DNA of 64,000 bases from CAWJPY01 sp963844865 (GTDB lineage: Bacteria; Acidobacteriota; Thermoanaerobaculia; Thermoanaerobaculales; Sulfomarinibacteraceae): contig CAWJPY010000011.1 of assembly GCA_963844865.1 (NCBI GenBank), positions 124,001-188,000 on the forward strand. Reading direction: 5' to 3'. The notes under the pieces are model-generated. The model ran no database searches. It saw only the letters and a program-made list of their open reading frames with translations, and had not been told where the DNA came from. The translations under genes were made by a program, and so were the position numbers. Shown here piece by piece: positions 55,743 to 64,000 of the stretch (positions within the stretch are counted from its first letter, which is position 1; every line of letters begins with the position of its first letter).

Positions 55743-57152
55743 GTGGAGGTCCTGAGGGTGTCCTCGCTCATCGCGCGCATCTTCGGTCGCCGAGGCTCGT
55801 TGCAGCGGCAGTACGCACTCGCGACCGTGGTCTTCCTGATACTGGTGACAGGCATCATCCTGGCGTTCGGTCACCTCATCTCCCGCTCGCTGTCGCGGCG
55901 CTACCTGGAGGACATGCTCATCAGCGGTCGTGACGAGGCCCAGCGTCTAGCGAACGAGCTGGGCGGAGGCCAGATCGAGGACCTGGACGTCCTGGCGACT
56001 CGCCGGGAGCAGCTCATCCGGACCTTGGAGCGCTACGACAAGCGACAGGTCATCGAGTCGTTCAAGGTGATGAACGACAAGGGCGAGGTGGTCTTCGAGT
56101 CGTACTTCCACTCCGAGGAGAAGGTGCCCAAGCAGGTGGTGGAAGATCTCGACCTGGGGGGGCAGGTCGGGGACCAGAACGTCGTCCAGACCCGGGACAC
56201 CTTCAAGATCTCGGTGCCCCTGGGCGAGGTGGGCGAGGTGGTGGTCAACGTGAGCAAGGCCCGAGTGGCCGAACGGCTGGCCCGCTTGCGCCGGGAGCTT
56301 CTGGTGCAGACCATCGCCGCCGCCGTCTTCACCCTGGCGACGCTGGCGGTGGCGTTCGTCCTGGTGTGGGTGATGATCCAGCGCACCCGCCGCCTGGAGG
56401 CGTCCACTCGGGAAGCGGAGGAGTTCGCCGCCCTGGGCACCCTCGCGGCCAACCTCGCCCACGAGATCCGCAACCCGTTGAACTCCATCAACCTCAACCT
56501 CGAGCTCTTGGAGGAGGACCTCAGCGGCGAGGAGGCGGATGTGCGGGGCTCCCTGTCCTCCACCCGACGGGAGGTGGGCCGGCTGGCACGTCTGGTGTCG
56601 GACTTCCTGGCCTACGCCCGCCCGGCCGCGCCGGTGCTGGAGGAGGTTCGGGTGGCGGCGGTGCTCGCCGATGTGCGGGAGTTCCTCCGTGCCGAGGCGC
56701 GGGCCGCCGGCGTCCACCTGCGCCTGGACCCCGATCTGCCGGAGGCGATCGTGCACTGCGACGAGGCGCAGCTGCGACAGGTGCTGTTGAACCTGGTGCT
56801 GAACGCGGTCCAGGCCGTGTCGGGTCTGGACGCGGAGCGCAGGGTGGTGGATCTGGCCGCGACGAGGCAGGAGGACGAGGTGGCGATGGTGGTGCGGGAT
56901 CGCGGCGACGGGATCCCGCCCAACGAGCTGGACCGGGTGCGCCGGGCCTTCTACACCAAGCGCCGCGGCGGCACCGGGCTCGGGCTGGCGATCGCAGAGC
57001 GGTTCACCCACGCCCACGGTGGTCACATCGAGCTCGTCAACCTGGAGCCGTCCGGTTTCGAGGCGCGCGTCGTCTTGCCGCGCGCCACCGGCGGTGGCAA
57101 GATGAACGCGCGTCGGCCGGCCAGGACCGAGCCGTCAGGGAGGACAGGATGA
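55743..57152 (+). CDS. Membrane sensor histidine kinase
   Basis: A 469-residue kinase: membrane helix near residues 24-46, periplasmic sensor to about 180, second helix (TIAAAVFTLATLAVAFVLVW), then HisKA with H240 (LAHEIRNPL) and HATPase_c with NLVLNAVQAV, RDRGDGIPP and GGTGLGLAIAERF. NtrB-like core (short F box). No response regulator adjoins. GTG start; the end overlaps the next gene (ATGA). Confidence 0.88.
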   Translation: MEVLRVSSLIARIFGRRGSLQRQYALATVVFLILVTGIILAFGHLISRSLSRRYLEDMLISGRDEAQRLANELGGGQIEDLDVLATRREQLIRTLERYDKRQVIESFKVMNDKGEVVFESYFHSEEKVPKQVVEDLDLGGQVGDQNVVQTRDTFKISVPLGEVGEVVVNVSKARVAERLARLRRELLVQTIAAAVFTLATLAVAFVLVWVMIQRTRRLEASTREAEEFAALGTLAANLAHEIRNPLNSINLNLELLEEDLSGEEADVRGSLSSTRREVGRLARLVSDFLAYARPAAPVLEEVRVAAVLADVREFLRAEARAAGVHLRLDPDLPEAIVHCDEAQLRQVLLNLVLNAVQAVSGLDAERRVVDLAATRQEDEVAMVVRDRGDGIPPNELDRVRRAFYTKRRGGTGLGLAIAERFTHAHGGHIELVNLEPSGFEARVVLPRATGGGKMNARRPARTEPSGRTG

Positions 57153-58266
57153 GAGCAGGATGGTGGCGGTGGGCCGGTGTCGGGGTGGCCCTGGCGTTGG
57201 CGGCGGTGCCGGTCCGGGCCGGGTTCCAGGCGTCCGATCTTCTGTACGTGCCCGCGGCGGCCCACAACACAGGGCTCGAGGACAGCGTGTGGCGCACTGA
57301 CCTGTACATCACCAACGTGGACAGCGTGCCCATCGACGTCATCATGGTGTACCTGCCGTCGGGCCTGAAGGACAACTCCGCCTCCTTCTACGATCGCAGC
57401 ATGTGGCTCGGGGGACGGGAGAGCGATGGCGTCGGTTTCGTCGACGAAGCCCTGGCCGACATCCCCCCAACGGCACCGTCGTCCTGAAGGACGTGGTGGG
57501 TGAGTACTGGGAGAGTCAGCTCGGCGTCAACGGGCTGGGGGCGATGGTGGTGTTCGCCCAGGAAGCGGGATCTCTCCAGGAGGACGGCAGCCGGGTGTAC
57601 GCCAACGCCGTGGTCAATGCCCGGATCTACAACAAGACGGTCACCTACCAGCCGGATCCCGACAACGAGGGGGCGTATGTGCAGGTCCCCGTGACCTACG
57701 GCCAGGGCATGCCCGGGGTTCCCTGGTACAACCTGGCCGATCCGGCGGCCGTGACGGACGAGGTGAACTTCAGCTACCAGATGCTGAGCGGGGCCGTCCA
57801 GAACAGCTCCTACCGCTACAACCTGGGCATCCTCAACGCGTCCGACCCGGACACGACGATCGCGGTTGCGATCCAGGCCCTCAAGCCGGACGGCGAGCTG
57901 TTCAGGGACGAAAACGACAACCCGGTGCGCACCCTCGTCACAATGCCGCCCCTGAGCCATGTCCAGTACACCGAGATCCTCTCGTCCCTCGGGATCGGCA
58001 CGGCCGATCAGGTCACCATGAGGGTCTCGTTTGTTGGCTGGTCATCGACCGGCTCCGACCCGAGGCCGGCCTTCACCTCCTACGGCTCGGTGGTCAACGC
58101 CGGCAGCAATGACCCGGCCACGGTCCTCCCCACCTTCGCCTTCCCGTTCAACGTGGACTGCATGTTTCCGGACACATCGACGACGACGCTCGAAGGCAAG
58201 AGCGGGTCGGAAATAGGCAGTGGCGAGCGCCGCACCGACAGGCCTCTGGAGGTGCCGCCCCGCTAG
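57149..58266 (+). CDS. Exported hypothetical protein (one frameshift)
   Basis: Signal peptide (WWRWAGVGVALALAAVPVRA) followed by a strand-rich region (DLLYVPAAAHNTGLEDSVWRT, DLYITNVDSVPIDVIMVYLP), a pattern seen in exported proteins of this type of bacterium. One C is missing from the C-tract near 57468; adding it continues ADIPPNGTVVLKDVVGEYW. The whole has ~372 residues and ends in a Ser/Thr-rich tail. Coupled to the kinase gene; it may be the kinase's periplasmic partner, by position only. Confidence 0.75.
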
Positions 58267-58278
58267 GCCGGGGCCCAA

Positions 58279-58306
58279 TTGACAGGCCCTGCTCCTGTGG
58301 TAGCAT
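58279..58306 (+). promoter_or_regulatory. Ferredoxin promoter TTGACA-16-TAGCAT
   Basis: Consensus -35 TTGACA (58279-58284) and -10 TAGCAT (58301-58306), 54 bases before the ferredoxin start. Confidence 0.65.
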
Positions 58307-58359
58307 CGCGCGCGACCGTCTCCCCACGGGGGGCGGTTGGGAGAAAGGAGACAGGGAAG

Positions 58360-58593
58360 ATGGCGGATCCCGACGACAGACTCCCGGACAACGTGCCCGG
58401 CAAGTACTACGTGGACTCGAACTGCATCGACTGTGACGTCTGCCGCACGACGGCTCCGAACAACTTCGAGGCCAATGAGGACGAGGGGTACTCGTTCGTC
58501 GCCAAGCAGCCCGAGGATGACGAAGAGGAGTCACAGTGCCAGGAAGCCCTGGAGTCCTGCCCGGTGGAGGCGATCGGAGACGACGGCGAGTGA
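58360..58593 (+). CDS. [4Fe-4S] ferredoxin
   Basis: A 77-residue acidic ferredoxin with CIDCDVC and a distal CPVEAIG, giving a single [4Fe-4S] cluster (C-x2-C-x2-C...C), as in the Thermotoga/Bacillus type. AAGGAG lies nine bases before the ATG. Monocistronic: own promoter and terminator. Confidence 0.92.
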   Translation: MADPDDRLPDNVPGKYYVDSNCIDCDVCRTTAPNNFEANEDEGYSFVAKQPEDDEEESQCQEALESCPVEAIGDDGE

Positions 58594-58618
58594 TCGTGGG
58601 CGCATGACAGCAGATTCC

Positions 58619-58646
58619 CGGCCGGCACCTTCGCCGGCCGTTACTT
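58619..58646 (+). terminator. Rho-independent terminator after ferredoxin
   Basis: Perfect stem CGGCCGGC/GCCGGCCG with loop ACCTTC, followed by TTACTTTT. Confidence 0.85.
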
Positions 58647-58744
58647 TTCCCGGAGGCCCGCTCTAAGGTGCTCGGCGCGTTTGGCCGGGAGTGCGCCTCG
58701 GGAGCGGGGTGGGGGTCTGGTATGATCCGCGGCCGGAGGAGCCC

Positions 58745-59710
58745 ATGCGTGTCCTCTCCGGCGTCCAACCTTCGGGCGCTCTTCACATCGGCAACTACTT
58801 CGGCGCCATCCGGCAGTTCGTCCAGCTCCAGGAAGCGCACGAGTGCTACTACTTCCTGGCCGACCTGCACGCCCTGACCACGGTGCAGGACGCGGTGCGC
58901 TTCCGGCCCCTGGTCCGAGACCTGGCCGCCGCCTTCCTGGCCCTCGGCATCGACCCGGGGCGCAGCGTCGTCTACCGCCAGTCGGACGTGCCCGAGATCC
59001 CCGAGCTGGCCTGGTATCTGTCCACGGTGACCTCCATGGGTCTGTTGCAGCGCTGCCACTCCTTCAAGGACAAGGTGGGCCAGGGCGTGATCCCCAGCCA
59101 CGGTCTGTTCGCCTACCCCGTCCTGATGGCGGCCGACATCCTGATCGTGGGCGCGGACCTGGTGCCCGTCGGCCGCGACCAGAAGCAGCACCTGGAGGTC
59201 ACCCGCGATGTCGCGGCCTCCTTCCACGCCACCTATGGGGTGGAGATCTTCACCCTTCCGGAGCCACTGATTCGGGACGAGGTGGCGGTGGTGCCGGGCA
59301 TCGACGGCCAGAAGATGAGCAAGTCGTACGGCAACACCATCGACCTGTTCGCCCCGGAGAGAGAAGTCAAGAAGCGCATCTTCTCCATCGTGACCGACTC
59401 CACCCCCGTCGAGGAGCCGAAACCGACGGCGGGCAACCCCCTGTACGAGCTGCTCAAGCTGTTCGCCCCTCCCGAGGACCGGGACTGGGTGGAGAGCGCC
59501 TTCGCGGAAGGGGGCACAGGGTACGGCGACATGAAGAAGCGGCTCCTCGCGTACTTCCTGGACACCTTCGGGCCCGCCCGCCGGGAGTATGAGCGCCTGA
59601 GCGCGGATCCCTCTGAGGTGGAGGCCGTGCTCTCGGACGGCGCGCGACGGGCCCGGGAGACGGCGGCCCCCCTGATGGAGGGCGTGCGCGAAGCGGTGGG
59701 GATCAGGTAG
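58745..59710 (+). CDS. trpS: Tryptophan--tRNA ligase
   Basis: A 321-residue class I synthetase: SGVQPSGALHIGNYFGAIRQ (HIGN, residues 14-17), the DQKQHLEVTRD region, and KMSKS at residues 190-194. GGAGGAG precedes the ATG; TATGAT (58722-58727) is a likely -10. Confidence 0.96.
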   Translation: MRVLSGVQPSGALHIGNYFGAIRQFVQLQEAHECYYFLADLHALTTVQDAVRFRPLVRDLAAAFLALGIDPGRSVVYRQSDVPEIPELAWYLSTVTSMGLLQRCHSFKDKVGQGVIPSHGLFAYPVLMAADILIVGADLVPVGRDQKQHLEVTRDVAASFHATYGVEIFTLPEPLIRDEVAVVPGIDGQKMSKSYGNTIDLFAPEREVKKRIFSIVTDSTPVEEPKPTAGNPLYELLKLFAPPEDRDWVESAFAEGGTGYGDMKKRLLAYFLDTFGPARREYERLSADPSEVEAVLSDGARRARETAAPLMEGVREAVGIR

Positions 59711-59738
59711 CTCTCCACACCCCTCCGCTGCCGCTGGC

Positions 59739-61244
59739 TCAGGGCAGGCCGAGGGCGGCGCGCATGACCGCCTTGGGCGGTAGCTCGCCGGTGAAGGCAG
59801 CGAACTGCGCATACCCCTGGTACGCCAGCATCTCCCGACCGTCGAGGCAGGTGGTGCCGGTACTGCGGCAGAGGACGACCAGGGGGGTGGGGCGGGGCGC
59901 GTAGATCATGTCCAGGACGGCCTCGGCCCCGACGACCTCGAGCTCGCCGAAGGGGCTGCCGTCCCCGTCGGTGGCGCCCAGAGGGGTCGCGTTGACGAGC
60001 AGGGTCGCGTCGTGGCCGCAGTCCCCCGGCGCGATCCAGGCCACACCGAGCTCCTCCGCCACGGTTCGCGTGCGCGCCTCCTCCCGCCCCCGCAGCAGGA
60101 CCTCGGCTCCGGAGAGGTCGAGGCCGACGGCGGCGCCCCGCGCCGCGCCCCCCGTGCCCTGCACCAGGACCCGACGGCCGGCCGGATCGAGGCCGTGGGC
60201 TGTCAGGCAGCCAACCACCCCGTCGGCGTCGGTGTTCTCCGCCACCAGGCGGCCCGGCTTGAGGAGGAGCGTGTTGGCCGCCCCGGCGCGGCGCACCCGG
60301 GGCGCGGCGAAGGTGGCGGCGCGCGCCGCGTCGGCCTTGTAGGGCGTGGTCACGGCGAAGCCGTGGGCCGGCAGCCCGCAGCGGTCGAGCACGGTTTCCC
60401 CCAGGGGCGCGAAGAGGCCGGACAGCTCCGCCCGGTGGGGCACGCTCAGCGGCAGGAAGAGGTAGGGCAGGCCGAGGGCGGCGAACCCGGCCGAGTGGAG
60501 GACGGGGCTGAGGCTCGAGGCCACCTCGGCGCCGATCACCCCGTACACCCGCTCCGGTGGGTGCCTCAGGTGGGAGAGCACCGACGTCAACTGCGGGATG
60601 GTGGGCTGCCCCGGGGCGGCGGCCGCCCCCTCCACCCACGCGGCGAAGGCCAGTGGTGCGCCCATGAGGGGCGCGACGAAGCGGGTCGCCAGCCCTACCG
60701 GGCCCATGGCGAAGGCCAACAGGCGCCGTCGTCGTGCGCCGGCGGTGTCGAAGAGCCGCAGGACGCGCTCCAGGTCTCGGAGAGTGCGCGCGGTGGGGAC
60801 GACCTTGATCAGCGAGGCTCCGGCCGCCACCATGGCGGCTGTGGTCTCCGCCAGGCTGTCGGGGGTGCCCTCCGTGTCGTGCCAGGACAGGACGATCTGC
60901 TCCGGAGGCAGCCCGAGGTCCCGCAGCATGGGGAGATCTCTGGCCTGCTCCAGGTCCACCATGGCGGCGCCGGTCTCACGTGCGGCCTCGAGCACCGGCT
61001 TCCGGAGGGCAGGATCGTCCGGGCCCTGTCCCCCCTCGGCGGTGGAGCGCAGGGTGACCAGCACCGGCAGTGGACAGGCGGCCACGGCGGCGGCGGGATC
61101 GAGGCCGGGGAAGAGGTCGAGCCGCAGCTCGACCATGGACGCGCCTGCGGGGGGGCGGCCGATGGCAGCGAGAGGATCGGCTCCCGCCGCCGGGGTCAGG
61201 CTGGCGACGTACTCCACGGGCGAAGCGTAGCAGAGGCGTGGCAC
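59739..61244 (-). CDS. aroDE: Bifunctional 3-dehydroquinate dehydratase / shikimate dehydrogenase
   Basis: A 501-residue fusion. N-terminal type I dehydroquinase: VELRLDLFPG, DLEQAR, IVLSWHDTEGTPD, catalytic K in SLIKVVPTA, and AFAMGPVGLATR. C-terminal AroE: YGVIGAEVASSLSPVLHSAGF, VTTPYKADAARAA, NTDADGVVGCL, GTGGAARGAAVGL and YQGYAQFAAFTGE. The order matches the plant-type fusion. GTG 61244 is used; GTG 61217 is possible. Neither has a strong binding site. Confidence 0.93.
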   Translation of the reverse strand: MPRLCYASPVEYVASLTPAAGADPLAAIGRPPAGASMVELRLDLFPGLDPAAAVAACPLPVLVTLRSTAEGGQGPDDPALRKPVLEAARETGAAMVDLEQARDLPMLRDLGLPPEQIVLSWHDTEGTPDSLAETTAAMVAAGASLIKVVPTARTLRDLERVLRLFDTAGARRRRLLAFAMGPVGLATRFVAPLMGAPLAFAAWVEGAAAAPGQPTIPQLTSVLSHLRHPPERVYGVIGAEVASSLSPVLHSAGFAALGLPYLFLPLSVPHRAELSGLFAPLGETVLDRCGLPAHGFAVTTPYKADAARAATFAAPRVRRAGAANTLLLKPGRLVAENTDADGVVGCLTAHGLDPAGRRVLVQGTGGAARGAAVGLDLSGAEVLLRGREEARTRTVAEELGVAWIAPGDCGHDATLLVNATPLGATDGDGSPFGELEVVGAEAVLDMIYAPRPTPLVVLCRSTGTTCLDGREMLAYQGYAQFAAFTGELPPKAVMRAALGLP

Positions 61245-61635
61245 ACCCCCGCTGCCGCCCCCGATCCGCGCCCGTGCTCAGCGGCAGCGAGCGGACACAG
61301 CGACGGCATTCGGCGGCAGCGCCAGTGGACAGCGTCGGTGGCAGCGTTGAGCGGTTGCCTTGAGCGGCATGGTGTGCTCCGGGGCGTTCATCTGAGAACG
61401 TAGCCGATGGCTTGCAGCGGGGAGCATGGACGACCCGGAGGTGACCATGCTCGACGAGATCGCCACGTCCAGAGACGTACCCGGTGGCGCTGATCGCTGT
61501 CCGCTGTGGATTGATCGCTGATTGCTGTGCGCCGATCCTGAACGCCGACGCCGATGCCGATCACCGACGCCGATCACCGACGCCGATCGCCGATCGCCGA
61601 TCGCTGACGCGGAATCTGTCCGCTGCCGCAGACTG
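61245..61635. repeat. Decayed simple sequence around palindrome copy C
   Basis: Palindrome copy C (61368-61449): left arm CATGGTGTGCTCCGGGGCG and GAGAACGTAGCCG, right arm GACGACCCGGAGGTGACCATG (cut here); the inner arms seen in A and B are deleted. Leftward of it lie degenerate GGCAGCG repeats, rightward GATCGCTG/GCCGATCACCGAC repeats (to about 61610). No gene. It lies between aroDE and gcdH on the minus strand. Confidence 0.7.
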
Positions 61636-62820
<1,185 letters not shown>

Positions 62821-62910
62821 GGTGGACTCTCCCGATGCGGGGTGGCGGAATCCGGCACGACGGACTCGCCGGCAGTTGGCCCCGGCGCCGGCGCGCGGTA
62901 GGATCTCTCC

Positions 62911-64000
62911 ATGTCACCCTGGGCCCTTGCGGCTGGATGGTACCACGCTGCCCTGCTGGCGGCGCTGCCGTGGGTGGCGGCCTTCCAACCCGCATGGGCG
63001 CCCCTCGTGGTCGCCCTCCTGGTCATCGTGCGCCCCCCGGCGCTCCGCGCGCGGAGGTTCGAGCCCTGGACGAGCGCGGTGGTGGCGGCTTCGGCGGTGG
63101 CGTTCCTGGTCGTGCTCGGGGGCTGGGCGGTGGCGGGCGGTTGGCTGATCCTGAGCGTGGCGGTGGCCGGGGTCGTGCTCGGCATCCCGGGCGGCCGGTC
63201 CGGCCGGCCCGATGCCGGCGACGTGGCCCTGGTGGTGGGGTGGGCCACAGCGATCGCAGTCCGTCCGAGCCTCATGGAGCTCGACCACGGCGGCTGGCTG
63301 GCACCCCTGGTTCTGGTGCTCGCGGCCCGCGGCATCTCCACCCGGCTGCACCGTCGACCCGGCCGCCGTGGCGACGAGCCACTGCCTCCCTCCCGCAGCG
63401 TCCGTGGGACCCTCAGCCTGCGCTCGGCGGTGGCCGCGGACGGCGACGGCAACCCGCGGACCGTCCCCCTGGACCTGGAGCTGCGGGCGGGGGACTCGCT
63501 GGCCTTGCTGTGCGACGATCCGTCCGATCGGGAGGCCTTGGCGGAGCTCCTGGCGGTTCGCCGGGCGCCCCTGGCCGGAGAGGTCGCCGTGGACGGTGCG
63601 TCGGTGGCGCCGGGAGACAGAGTGGTGGCGGTCGTGGCGCCGGGCGAGCGTTTCGTCCCGGGAGACCTGGCGGCGAACCTCGCCGGCCTGTGCGACGAGG
63701 AGCTGGATCGCTCGCAGATGGCGGCCATCACCGAGGCCTGCGCCCTCTCCGAGGTGGCCGACGCCCTGGGGGACGAGCCGTTGCGCCGCGACGGGTCGCC
63801 CCTGTCCGCCCACCACCGCCTGCTCCTCCTCGCCGGGCGCGTGATCCCATCCAGCTACCGCCTGCTGGTGGTGGTGGATCCCATGCCGTGGGTGAACTCC
63901 GTGCGGGGCGAGCTGTGGCGGGGCGCCGTGGTGCGGGCATCGGTGGGCCGGACGTCGGTGTGGATCACCGCCGACCGCGAGCTCGCGGCCAGGGCTGACA
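62911..64000 (+). CDS. Membrane protein with degenerate ABC-ATPase-like C-terminal domain, 3' truncated
   Basis: A frame open from ATG 62911 (AGGA eight bases upstream) to the window edge, at least 363 residues. The first ~145 residues hold about five membrane helices (LVVALLVIV, AVVAASAVAFLVVLGGWAVAG and others). The rest follows the outline of an ABC ATPase: LELRAGDSLALL (residue ~191) where Walker A should be lacks GKS/T; LSAHHR (298-303) replaces LSGGQ; VVVDPM (320-325) is a Walker-B-like strand without the catalytic Glu; SVWITADR resembles the switch region without His. It therefore looks like an inactive ATPase paired with a membrane domain, perhaps an exporter partner. Another 394-codon frame on the same DNA is a shadow. 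Confidence 0.7.
   Translation, partial: MSPWALAAGWYHAALLAALPWVAAFQPAWAPLVVALLVIVRPPALRARRFEPWTSAVVAASAVAFLVVLGGWAVAGGWLILSVAVAGVVLGIPGGRSGRPDAGDVALVVGWATAIAVRPSLMELDHGGWLAPLVLVLAARGISTRLHRRPGRRGDEPLPPSRSVRGTLSLRSAVAADGDGNPRTVPLDLELRAGDSLALLCDDPSDREALAELLAVRRAPLAGEVAVDGASVAPGDRVVAVVAPGERFVPGDLAANLAGLCDEELDRSQMAAITEACALSEVADALGDEPLRRDGSPLSAHHRLLLLAGRVIPSSYRLLVVVDPMPWVNSVRGELWRGAVVRASVGRTSVWITADRELAARAD

Noticed and set aside
57403..57500. Separate gene starting in the second frame of the exported protein
   Set aside because: One missing C in a homopolymer explains the break, and the joined protein reads smoothly.

Overview
The window reads as one contiguous piece of a high-GC, Gram-negative bacterial chromosome. 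The two VWA proteins (5' edge and 6984..8771) resemble the VWFA-related proteins typical of Acidobacteriota, and the mix of Omp85-like barrel, Tat, Sec-exported and multiheme proteins fits that phylum, perhaps a Thermoanaerobaculia/Holophagae-type lineage. This placement is inference. No tRNA, rRNA, CRISPR array, phage or transposase gene was seen.

Layout. 1-6 kb: VWA protein, TPR protein, a small exported protein and a large metallopeptidase/beta-propeller/barrel protein. 6.1-7 kb: a repeat-rich island with a broken four-helix-bundle gene, a long palindrome and a pure 6-bp tandem repeat. 7-15 kb (minus strand): VWA protein, MBL hydrolase, a VWA/Ig-like protein and the proton-translocating transhydrogenase operon pntA1-pntA2-pntB, which carries many single-base indels. 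15-21 kb: an OmpR-type two-component pair, a phasin gene under an array of palindromic operators, an SCP2-like protein and a zinc-ribbon membrane protein. 21-29 kb: SDR oxidoreductase, tsaE-nnr, pilT, recX-alaS. 29-34 kb: pentaheme cytochrome, homoaconitase-like and MmgE/PrpD enzymes. 34-38 kb: cinA-thpR-plsY-gpsA operon. 38-42 kb: thiI-ferredoxin, then a second repeat island with the intact four-helix-bundle gene, then S2P protease, HU and SSB. 42-49 kb: murJ-dtd, ctpA, tatA-tatC-ttcA-like, rplS. 50-54 kb: large TPR protein, S2P-CBS protease, nth. 54-64 kb: metK, histidine kinase, exported protein, ferredoxin, trpS, aroDE, glutaryl-CoA dehydrogenase, and at the 3' edge a membrane protein with a degenerate ABC-ATPase-like domain.

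Most of the content is housekeeping: translation (alaS, trpS, rplS, dtd, tsaE, thiI), phospholipid and envelope synthesis (plsY, gpsA, murJ), protein export and quality control (tat, ctpA, two S2P proteases), DNA repair and binding (nth, recX, ssb, hup), and shikimate and SAM synthesis. The unusual material lies between genes. A family of inverted-repeat modules (two full copies, one contracted, one half copy) carries divergent start codons; it has a four-helix-bundle gene on one side and a different short tandem repeat on the other. A second, composite REP-like family is built on a GGTGCCTGGCACC palindrome. Many spacers consist of decayed microsatellite sequence.

About twenty single- or double-base indels interrupt otherwise well-conserved genes, concentrated at 12-14.5 kb and 20-27 kb. 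Most look like consensus errors, but this cannot be settled from the sequence alone.
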